Assembly (NCBI GenBank): GCA_963693285.1
Contig: OY848918.1
Location: forward strand, 744,001-808,000
Length of the DNA: 64,000 nt
Direction: 5' to 3'
DNA from: Xestospongia muta
Taxonomy: Eukaryota > Porifera > Demospongiae > Haplosclerida > Petrosiidae
Both the position numbers and the translations under genes were made by a program. Of this stretch, positions 50,901 to 61,067 are shown piece by piece; within the stretch, counting starts at the first letter, position 1, and each line of letters opens with the position of its first letter. The notes under the pieces were generated by a model, which made no database searches, was not told where the DNA came from, and saw only the letters and a list, made by a program, of their open reading frames with translations.

Positions 50901-52007
50901 ACAATACAATGCGTTTAATAATTAATAAAACAACCTCTTTATATTTCATTTTTAACTGTTCTTCCCTCTTTCTTATCTTCTCTTCTAACTGTTTTAAACA
51001 TTGATTTTCTTTCAAAAATGTCGAATGATAAATCAACAGTTATACTAAATAATACATCAATAATATCTATATACCTCAATAGTTTGTTGAGTCTCTAGTT
51101 GCTGTGTACATTATAAAGACATTGTATTTTTAATAATTGAGGATTACCTTAATTTGTTGAGTCAGCTCTTCTTTCTCAGTAACTAGCTACGACTTTACTT
51201 CTGTGAGACTCTTCACTTCTTGTTCAAGACATCCTGATCGTCGTAGCAACACTATATAAATATACACATAATTACATCATAACTTGATAATTAGTAGGGA
51301 CTGACCTTCAACAGCTTTCAATTGTTGTTGTAGTTCATTCTCCTTGTCTATTAGTCTGGACTTGAGTTGACTAATTTCTTCAGATGCCTAATAAAGTATA
51401 GTTTACTGAAATATACTGAAATGTTTAATGTTTTATTACATGAGTGAGTTGATCAGAATGTTCTTGAACTCTCTCATTTTCAAGTTTTAACTTCTTGTCA
51501 ATCTGGTTTTTATCATAAGTCAACTTTTGCAATTGAATCTCAAAACCAGCAATAGTTTGGGACTGATATTCTAACTCTACAAATTAAGGACACACCCATT
51601 ACCATATAAGGACATATACATGGACACATATTCAGTAACATTACAAAGCTATACATCCATACAACAATATATATCCATTGCTGAACCTCACGTAATACTT
51701 CAATTTCTGTCTCTTTGTCTTTAAGTGTTAATTGAAGCTCTTTCTGTTCTTGCTCTCTCTTAAATTTTTCTCTAAAAATATTTACACTCATAAATCCACC
51801 CACATATCATTACTACCTAGTGATAACAAGACTAATGGCTTCTGTCACGTCAGGAGATTCTTTCTGTAGCTGTTTCCATAGTGACCAGACAAAGTCTTTA
51901 TCAGCCTATATTAATACAGTACTCACTTATAGCAATAATATAATCACATTCATTACCTTACAACGAGCTAACTCTTCTTGTAACTTAAACACTTCATCTG
52001 CAGACAT
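47953..52007 (-). pseudogene. Decayed coiled-coil protein gene (at least 15 exons)
   Basis: Exons on the minus strand begin with MSADEVFKLQEELARCK (ATG at 52007) and DKDFVWSLWKQLQKES, followed by long heptad-rich exons such as KELQLTLKDKETEIEVLRE and QKLTYDKNQIDKKLKLENE. A larger internal exon (about 48930-49403) has ARYNQMTQALDNVQRLNQ. The end is EKQRLLETFSRCQQDLETIV, with a stop at 47953-47955. In-frame stops occur at 51187-51189 (TAG), 50717-50719 (TGA) and 50528-50530 (TAA), each inside otherwise convincing coding. The composition is that of a centrosomal, ciliary or golgin-type coiled-coil protein; I cannot name the orthologue. It starts 53 bp from the ligase fragment, head to head. The lesions could in part be assembly error, but several independent stops favour a pseudogene. 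Confidence 0.7.
49841..50152. repeat. Minisatellite of 36-51 bp units, 8 copies, in an intron of the coiled-coil gene
   Basis: Eight copies of a unit containing ATAATGAGAGGGACATACTT, separated by AATAATTAATTAATATT-type filler of variable length. On the minus strand each copy includes AAGTATGTCC, which resembles a 5' splice site. The first copy in transcription order coincides with the exon end near 50150. Confidence 0.85.
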
Positions 52008-52059
52008 CTTCACTTCAAACTTGCTGCCATAGCCACACCCCAACGCTATTCTTTAATTT
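52008..52059. promoter_or_regulatory. Intergenic gap of a head-to-head gene pair
   Basis: Only 52 bp separate the coiled-coil ATG (minus) from the first in-frame ATG of the ligase fragment (plus; the next in-frame ATG is at 52093). It includes AGCCACACCCC (52030-52040) and a second GC-type box, GGGCGTGGC, lies at 52062-52070. An ancestral bidirectional promoter is the simple reading; activity now is doubtful because both genes are broken. Confidence 0.4.
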
Positions 52060-53147
52060 ATGGGCGTGGCTAATGCTTGCAAACCTAATATAATGACTAC
52101 AGCTAGCAGTGATATCTCTACTACTGCAGCAACAGTACCTGTCCAAGGAGTGCCTGATGAGGTCCCTTTCCAAGATTTCTGTGGGTAAGTTATTTAGATG
52201 GCAATACAATTTGACCACACCCAATTGACACACCCTCTTCAGGTTACTGGAGAAGATCTAGTCTACTAGCGGTAATGAATGTAAGAAGTCTATATTAGAT
52301 AAATTCATACAACAATGGAGGGATGCTTGTGATAAACTCCACTCATCAGATGCCAGTACGACAGTAAGTAAACCAGTTACATAAACCAGTTTATCGAGTT
52401 TTCTTCTGCCATTAGACTGATACATTTTCCCAGCAATGCGTCTCCTACTTCCACACTTAGATCGTCAAAGACCAGCTTATGGGATGAAAGAAGTAGCTTT
52501 AGCTAAACAATATATTGACATACTAAATATCGCCAAGGAGAGTGCTGATGCTCAAAAATTATTACATTATCGTACACCACATGCTGCTAAACAGGTTTGA
52601 CTAGTTTATTATACTTGTTTTACATGTATATTTTGTCATAGGATGCTAGCGATTTTGCAGGTGTGGCATATTTTGTACTTAGAAATCGATGTCCAGACAA
52701 AGGAAGGTAGGTACCTCTTATATGAGTTAGCCCCTCATGATTAGTGTAATTTACTTTTTTTGTTTAACACTAGCTCAAGTAAACCATTACTTGGATCAAC
52801 TTGCTCTCTCTAATGTCAAGAAAGATAGACCAGGAGTTAAAAAAGCATTGCAATATCTTCTCAGAAATACTTCAGCACAGGAACAATAGTGGCTAATTAG
52901 AACTATTTTAAAGGTACTACATGCTTATTGGTTGCCATAGTAACCACAATAATTGAATCTTTAATAACAAATGTAGTGTGTACATACAATAGATGATAGT
53001 ATTCCATCTATTAATTAATTATCTTTATTAATTATCTCCTGTATTATATTACAGGAGCTAAAGATAGGATTAAGTGAAAACTCTATACTTGTGGTCTTTC
53101 ATCTTGATGCTCTAGACTTATTTAGTGTATCCAGTAGTCTAGAGAAG
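52060..53147 (+). pseudogene. LIG4: DNA ligase IV, 5' fragment, pseudogene
   Basis: Six exon-like blocks (52060-52184, 52243-52363, 52416-52594, 52642-52706, 52763-52913, 53055-53147) match the N-terminal DNA-binding region of animal DNA ligase IV in order. Recognisable pieces are [64 protein letters not shown] and ELKIGLSENSILVVFHLDAL. Ligase IV seals double-strand breaks in end joining with XRCC4. This copy is broken several ways: TAG at 52259-52261, one T missing in the T-run near 52425, an acceptor TG instead of AG before 52763, and TAG at 52887-52889. It ends before the catalytic KxDG lysine and is followed about 90 bp later by receptor sequence. A functional copy presumably exists elsewhere. 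Confidence 0.85.
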
Positions 53148-53240
53148 GTAATAATAATGAGAATAAATTATGTTAAAATAGTTTACTTGAAATACCATTC
53201 CTACACTATTATTGTTGTCTACTATTGTTGAAGTTGTATA

Positions 53241-54430
53241 GTATATTATATTGTCTAGTAAAGTTAATATACCTATCTCAACTGAGTTTACATTCAGTAA
53301 TCTTGATAGAGAATTTAATGTATTAACAGATGTGGAGTTCAGTAAGTCTATATATTATCTCCTGTTTATTAATTGTTTGTTTTATTATAGTAACTTCAGT
53401 TAATATCAGTGTTAATAATAACAGTATTTGTATCCAATGTTATTATATTGATAAGACTACTAAATTAGAATGTCAACTGGTTTTAGTCAATGATACTAAA
53501 GTACTTTATAAAGTCCAATTATTAAAGCATTCAACTACTAACAAAGCTAATGATTGTATAGTAAATATACCAAGTGGTTACTATGACCTCTATACATATG
53601 ATATTAATGAGAATAGTACAATGAATACTGTTCCTATTGATATCAAATATCAAGTATTTGTACCTACTGAGTTGATACTTAGATCCTCTATAGTCCTACC
53701 TACTATTTACACACTCCCTTCAATACTACCATCATCAAAAACAACAGCAACAATACTACCTTCATGTAAGTATTATATTGTGTCACTGATAACTCTATAT
53801 ATTTACTTTAGCTCAGACTAATCTTGGTTCTACTAAGATTCTTCTTATTATTTTATCTTCTACTATACTGGTAATAATAGCTTTGACAATAATTGCGGCT
53901 GTAATCGTTATCATTATTACTAGAACTTTCTAGAAATCTCAACAAAGTTGTGACGGATAATATATGTTGAGCTAGAGGATCAGGTCGAGCTAGCAGATCA
54001 CTTAATCAAGAACGAAGCGGACCAATCACAAGACAGGGAAGGGAATTCCAAAGCGGTCCAGTGATCCCGAGTGATCCTGGCCAGGACTATATAAAGAACT
54101 AATAATTATAGAGGATATATAGTAGGAGAGTTGTTGTTGGTTCGTGTAACTGTATTATTATTATTATTAAAAGTTTAAAACTATTTTAGTCACTCAGTAA
54201 CAAAAGTATATGTATCTATATATATTCTGTTTATGTACAATATATTTGTATTATGTCACAATATAGATGTCAATGATGTTTACACACAACAGAATGAAGC
54301 TTATAATGTTATTGGACAGTTTAGAGTAAATGTAGCTGAAAATATGTCTTATGGAGATATTACAACTCATAGACAACCAGTAAAAGACAATAACATCTAT
54401 GATTATATTAGAAATAGTAACTCAATATAA
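53241..54430 (+). pseudogene. Truncated P-type receptor copy with solo LTR
   Basis: Starts abruptly inside the second X exon (53241-53341) and continues with Z (53391-53765), the membrane exon (53812-53933) and a tail exon (54267-54430). There is no signal, Ig or FN3 exon upstream; instead decayed ligase sequence abuts it. The membrane exon has TAG at 53931-53933, directly after the span. The solo LTR at 53949-54202 sits at the following splice donor. The tail exon itself is still open and contains EAYNVI, MSYGDI and NIYDYI at 16-residue intervals. Nearly identical to P1 over its length, so it is a recent segmental copy that cannot make the receptor. Confidence 0.85.
53949..54202 (+). mobile_element. 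Solo LTR (254 bp) with 5-bp target duplication
   Basis: Starts TGTGACGG and ends CAGTAACA (TG...CA), and is flanked by AAAGT on both sides (53944-53948 and 54203-54207). Contains a CTATATAAAG box near 54087 and an AT-rich 3' end. The element is absent from the same site in P1 and P2. Ty3/Gypsy-type origin is likely but not proven without internal sequence. Confidence 0.8.
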
Positions 54431-54759
54431 AAGATGCTCAATTTCATTTCATTTATTGTTCAGTAATGTGTTCTATATTACATGATTGAATGGGCTTTGG
54501 GTGGACATGAGGTATGTTCTGATTTATTGGCTTAATAACATGTGGCTGACATCAAATATGTCACTCTAGATGTTTGTATTGATTCATAATCACAGATCTG
54601 CTGACCATTATATCATAGATAATAGAAGAAATAAATATCAACATATATATATGATTCGCTTTTATTGTTTCCTTTGGAGAGTAATTTCATTTCATTTCAT
54701 AATTTACTATTTGTGGCAATTATATTACACTAGCTAGAGTGAATGTTATCAGATTATAG

Positions 54760-54794
<35 letters not shown>

Positions 54795-56068
54795 TATCTA
54801 AGTTATCTGTTTATATAATAGGTTTACTTATGATGATGTCATGTGACTAATTGAGAGATGAGTATAAGCTTTGCCTCTAAATTAATGATTACACACAGAG
54901 TATCCTAAATACTAATAATACTGTCACAATAGTTAGCAGTCCCAACTTAGAAAGTTTTACTAAACATGTGACCAGGTAGTATTATTCATTATGATATCCC
55001 TAATATTGTTGATGTTGAATGATATCAGATTTGACACTACATTATTGATACTGGTAAAAGAGGTTTATCCTTCAATGATCATTAGACAACCTGATATCAT
55101 GCTAGTATCAACTTGTATAGACACTTTTTGATATCACATGAGGATGGAAAGCAATATAATAGTTTTAGATGTAGAATTCTCAAATGGTTCATAGGGCTCT
55201 CAATTCTCTTAATACTGTGTTAATAATAATGATAATGAACCATATGAATACAACTTGTATTACATGTATATAATACAAACAATTTACTCTTTTAAGTACA
55301 ATAGCAGATTTATCTTCAAATATGGCAATTGTATTATTATTATCTGAGTTAGGACTAATTTAACAAGTCTGTCTTTCCATTCAGTTTCTACATTTACTTA
55401 TAGTTGTATTTAAAGCAGAAGACACAATAGAAAATGATAAAGTGATATATTTAATACTATTTTATATTTTCTTGGAACATTTCTTAATAGTTTGAATTCT
55501 TAGATACATTATCTCTAATGACAAGTACATGTTCATTGTTGTTATAATGATGTATTGGAATTGTGTACTACTTTAATACATAACAATATATTGAGAATAA
55601 ACTTAACTTAAGGTGATAAATGTCCTGTGCAGTAATCTGATCAGGATATTGTTGTACAATCCTTATTAATACATCTATATTAAGGTATAAATTAAAGATA
55701 ACATTTAAAAATTACTTAAGCATTTTCACTCTGTTCATTAACTATTTATATATAAATGTTATAACTACATGAAATTAATAGTAATACAACTTATTGGTAA
55801 CTAGGAATCGCAAAATAATTAGAACTACAAATATATCTACTGCAGAACTGTAACAGTAACTTTTAAATACAAAACAGAACAAGGAAAGCGTAAACTAAAA
55901 ATAACACATTAAAGTTTAGCACTAAGAAATAAATATTAACATTTAATAATGTCACTTATAACAAAGAGATATAATAAGCACTTATTAACAAATATTCATG
56001 AAATTTGAAGCTAACAAATGATACATCATAAACAATTTATAGGGAAATAAAATATCAAATACACTATA
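54431..56068. repeat. Second copy of the P1 3' flank
   Basis: 54431 to about 55880 repeats 43690-45660 with indels, one being a CT microsatellite plus TA run at about 54763-54792. A candidate AATAAA lies at 54630-54635. The match ends at about 55880, where the R7 3' side begins. No gene is seen. Confidence 0.6.
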
Positions 56069-58636
56069 TTAACTACAACAATTACAACAATACAGAAATA
56101 AACATAATATGATGACAAAGATGATAGCTCCACCCACCAAAATGATAACTCCACCAACAGCACAAATCACTATTATATCAAAAATTATTATAATATTCAT
56201 TAAAGTATATACTTACATATTAGTGATGTAGTTGATAATGTCGTGTCCATAGTACTAATTGGTGTTGTCATGGTAACTACATTATATTATAATGTTACAA
56301 TTGACAAGGTAAGTTAACATTGAAACCATCCCATAGTGTTCATAGTAACAATGCAATAAAATGTTATATAACTTACTTGTAGTAGATATATAATTTATTA
56401 CAATATCTCTTAATGTTATAGCTGGTAATATTGATGTTAGTGGTATATCATTCTCCACATCATATACATAGACTGTATAATTACCAGCTGGGAGATTATC
56501 AATACAACCTTGTACAGTAACATCATTTGGACTGTTTTTAACAAGTGTTTTGTTCATTGAAGTCACTCCAATCACACTAACATAACATGACTTAGCAGAT
56601 GGAGCTTGTGAAAATACACACTCCACACATATAGAATTACCATTAGGGTAAGCAGTAGCATTTATAACATCATATGTACCTATATCATATAATAATATTA
56701 ATATATTACATATTATTACTATCTCTTACTTAAAGTATGTATCAATGGATCACTCTGTCCAACATTATTACTGAATATAATAGAGAAATTACATTGTTGA
56801 TGTCGAAGAACTAGCAGATTATCTGTTATGTTCATAGTTTCACTTGAATATTCTACCAGATATGTTTTATTAAATATAACTACATCATCACATTGTACAG
56901 TGACTGTAGCATTCTGTGGAGCTTCAGATGAACATTCACGAATAATCTACAGTAACTATGGTAATCATATAGTAACCACTATTGGATACACTCACTGGTA
57001 TATTAAACATCAAGTTGACTTCATTATTTATATAGGACAGAATAGTAAATGTAGTATTTTCTTTGGCAGATCTTGGAGCTAAAATGACATGATAAAGTAA
57101 ACATACATATTAGTTATTTTAACTAACCTCTTTGAAAAGAGAAGGTACTATTGTTATGTTCTCCTTCACCCAGTTCATTTATACCATATATGGTATATGT
57201 ATATCGAGGATGAAATAATTGCTGATCTTCATACTTGTATTCATTTCCATTAATAGATACATTTTGTAATAACATCTTGTTGACATCATCATATATCAGT
57301 AGAATATAGTAAGATATCTGGACTCTACTGTCTACATTAGGAGGATCCCAACTGATAGTAATAGTAGTACAGTTGTCAAGTGATGAAGAGATATTGAGAA
57401 CAGAAGTAAGAAAACCTGTCTCATACAAGAAATAATACACACACACAACATAACATGTGATATATAACTTACCAAATGGAAATGGTATATTGTCAATGTC
57501 ATCAAATTGTCTTGCTGGATTACTAAGAGTTACCTCAACAAGATATGTCCTCAAGTTAACAGGTGATGATATATTAACTATTATCATTTGATTATTAACT
57601 AAAGACAGTGTCACATCATTAGATAATGTTTGTTGTAGAACATCATTAGAGTCCTTGATATTTACTGTAACATTAGTAGGATACTCAGTAATACATAGAT
57701 TACTGACCTAGTGTAGTAATATGCATTATTTGACGGAAACAAACTACAGACTAACATTGATAAATACTTGAAATAAAATACTGTCTCTCTTTATTGTTGG
57801 AATTACTAACACTGGAATAGCTAGATGTACTAAAATACAACAAAATGAAACATCTATGTATGTGTAAATATGATAATTGTGTTACCTCTAGGAATATAGA
57901 ATGTGATACTCTCACTATCTCCTATACCAGCTCCATTAATACCAGAGACATATACAGTAGTTGTATCACAGTAGTTACCAGTCAGTATGTACTCAGTAGT
58001 ATTAACTGTGTCTAGAAGTGTTCCTTGATCATCATTGATGTTATATCCAGTGATAGGTACATTATCCAATGTATATGGTGCAGACCACATCAGTAAGACA
58101 CTAGATCCATTGAGAACTGTAGCAGTTAGATCTTTAACAGGAGCTAGTAAACCTATATCAATATATCATAACAATATGACATCTATAACATTAGCTCACC
58201 TTGTATTCTTAATACAGCAATATCACTATATCTATTCCTTGAAGGAGGATCATATGCTGTACATGATATGTTAGTATTATTGTTGTCTTCAAATGCTTCA
58301 GCTAATAACACTCGTTTTAATTTACCATCATTAAGATTATATGCAGCTTGTTGAGTAAATCCTCTGTTATTAATATTTACATTAGCTGCTGAAATATCAT
58401 TGACTCTGAAGACAATATCTTCAGCAACAGCTACACATGTAAAATTAACTGTTGAGTTGAGAGTAGTATTGACTGACTGAGGATGAACTGTAATATCTAT
58501 ATAATGTTGTAGTAATCATGATAATCTAATAATGACACTTACTAGCTGTATGGACATCTACAATAATAGATATTACTACAGTGACCAAGATAAACACCAT
58601 CTTTCTGACTACTATTATAAAAACAAGATAATACAT
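56069..58636 (-). CDS. R7: Ig-(FN3-X)2-Z receptor with essentially no cytoplasmic tail
   Basis: Exons 58543-58636, 58200-58496, 57886-58152, 57756-57829, 57473-57707, 57128-57415, 56996-57078, 56730-56946, 56377-56679, 56217-56276 and 56069-56169 total 2019 bp (672 residues). The ectodomain is the full R3/R4 type; the signal (KMVFILVTVVISIIVDVHTA) and the Ig domain are the most divergent of the R set. The last exon encodes a Gly-rich hydrophobic span (GGVIILVGGAIIFVIILCLF) and ends LYCCNCCS stop, just after the membrane. No charged residue is seen in the span, so adaptor pairing in the style of KIR/DAP12 is not suggested. The cysteines could be acylated. It is a decoy, ligand-presenting or co-receptor candidate. 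No reading-frame damage is seen. Confidence 0.88.
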
Positions 58637-60595
58637 GACTATATAGGACTATATTCTATTGTATATAACACATAGTACTATTTAATTGTCTACCGATAGC
58701 TGCCCATTAAGCATTATATATACTTATTGTAGTTATATGTTATATTATATTACAGTATGTAACTGAACTAACAATTACCTATATCAAACTAAAGAGTAGT
58801 ATTGATTAATCTTTACTTTATATACTTAAAACACAAAGTTCCCCTTTAATCCATTCTTATATACTTAGAATATTTCTGACTATAAACATCATATCATATA
58901 TAAAAGAGATCATCTATTTTAATTATTAAATATTTGCTATAAGTATCACACTGATAACTATTGTGATTATCATAACTAACTACATCATTATGACAATCAA
59001 GCTGACACTATTAACACTATATGATAGTAGATGTATAGAGACTAGAGCATGTGATGTTTACATGTAATGAAGTAGTATGTGTTATAATAATTATAACGAC
59101 CTTTATGTAAGGATAACTAGGTGTCAAAAAAAACTATACTCAATGTTATACTTTTGGTCTCAAACTACTTGTAACATATCAAACATTTTTTCAAACACTG
59201 AATCAAGGCTCATAAGCTCCTATCCATCCTTGTCACACCTATGCCTTTCCTGTACCACAAATATGCATCAATTAGGTTTTATTGGGCGAAATGGAAATGA
59301 TCATATGATTGTTGTGTATGACCCAAGAATTGTCAGTATTGTCATCACAGATTCAAATTAATGGTCTTTATGTTTGAATATATAGTGGATTAAATTTGTG
59401 AGGTCATATATATTTTAGATTGTAAAACATTAGAAAAAGTAACTACACATTTTATATCTCCCTCTAATTTATTGGACTTTCATGTCAAATAATGAATGTA
59501 CACAACTTAGTGTTGTTCCTAATATCTTTAATCACTAGCCAGACCTGTTTTCTACAGAGACAGAGAATAATCTGGAGAACTTTGCATTTTAAGCAGGTCT
59601 TCTTCTTCTCACAAAGAAAGCTTTATCTATCAAATCATCACTATATTATTGTATATGTCGTGTACTACAGAATTAAACATTTTACAAACAACTTTAGTAT
59701 TTTGTAGAACATGTTATAAAGTTTTCTGTTCATCATTTATACAATAAATATCAGGACAAATATGGCTAATGACTTGTTTAGTATTTATCATTTTAAAAAA
59801 TGCCTCTTGTAGTTTCCAAATATAGAGAGATATCACTGACAGTACCAGACGTTTGTTAGCTTGGCCATGGAGTTGAGTAACTATTGTGACTCTGTGCATT
59901 ATAATTTTATATCTATTGTTGTCTAAATGTCACGTAAATTGAGCTTACCTTACGATATACTTCTATAATAGAATATACTGTATAGCTGCCGGAACGGAGC
60001 ACTAAATTGGCATGAATGGGTGAGGCTTATAAACTGATGTTATAACAAATTATTAAACTATAAATAATTAACAACAATAAAACATCATTAAAAGGTAGGA
60101 TTCAGCAAATGTAGTTTTGTAGGCAAATAATTCTACACGCCTCCTGTCAAAGTAAAAAATATTATTAAGTAACAGTTGCACAGGGAAATGTTTCAAACTA
60201 CATGGTACAACGACTATGAAATTTTTGTGCAATCTTTTGTTGAATAGAGCTCAAAGAGAGCTACTAAACACATTTCTATTCCATATATTAGCAGTTATAA
60301 CAGTTAAGATTCTCAATTTAAAAATCTATTTTTAAGCATTTAGTGGCCAAGCATCATCAATTAAATTTCCAACGATTGGATTTCAAACATTTTCCCTGTT
60401 TTGTATACACATTTCTGTCAATTTATTTGAAGTTACTATGAAATTCAAACAAGTGGAATCTTAGGACAGTGTCACAATGTTTATAGCAATCTCTTAGTTT
60501 TATTTTCAAAATAATGCTAATCCAACTTCCTCATTTCTAGATAATCATTTTCACATAAACAATTAAAACATTGTTGTATTGCCCACATTCCTCAA
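58637..60595. other. Spacer between divergent R7 and P2
   Basis: Immediately upstream of R7 is a weak TATA-like element (about 58652-58661) without the TGACGTCA palindrome. 59.2-59.95 kb keeps patches of the R spacers (CAGTACCAGACGTTTGTTAGC and nearby). Short open stretches (59077-59361, 59492-59707) have no recognisable protein. 60.3-60.6 kb resembles the region upstream of P1. Confidence 0.4.
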
Positions 60596-61050
60596 ATTTC
60601 AATGTTAAGTCCAAGTGATCTACTCGAGGTCTCGGTCGTAGGTTTGGTCTTGTAGATCGCTGAGTGTCGTAGTCCGTATCGTACTCGCTCATCTACTACG
60701 AGGTCCACTTTTGTCTTCCGTTAAAGCGTATCCCACCACTGCCACCAAAATGTCACGATCCGGTTCGCAACACTAACTAATTAAACCCAGTTTGGGTTAA
60801 ATAATCTTGATTTTAATAATAAATTAAGAAATAAGAATATCGTCTAGACTGATTGATTCAGAATGAATTTGAACGGGTTTAAATAGTGAACTTAGCGGTC
60901 TCATGATTAAAACAATATGATTGGTTAATAAAATACAATGAATATGATTGGTCCTTTAAACAATGAATCTGATTGGTCCATTTTTTTATTGATTATCTTT
61001 AATTTGATCCTTTAGCTCACTCTTGTCACACACATATTTCAATGTTAAGT
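60596..61050 (-). mobile_element. LTR-retroelement 5' fragment inserted upstream of P2
   Basis: On the minus strand a TG...CA element (61030 to 60751, 280 bp; TGTGACAAGAG...GATCGTGACA) is followed by TTTTGGTGGCAGTGGTGGG, a typical primer-binding/leader start for Ty3/Gypsy-like elements, and about 120 bp of leader before the sequence ends at 60611. The same 15-bp word (ATTTCAATGTTAAGT) flanks the insertion at 60596-60610 and 61036-61050. P1 has uninterrupted sequence here. 15 bp is longer than usual LTR target duplications, so the truncated end may come from aberrant repair. Confidence 0.65.
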
Positions 61051-61067
61051 TCTGTCTTTATACAAAG

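Noticed and set aside
56069..56169. Activating-type R7 with a charged residue in its span pairing with an adaptor
   Set aside because: No Lys, Arg, Asp or Glu is present in the hydrophobic stretch.
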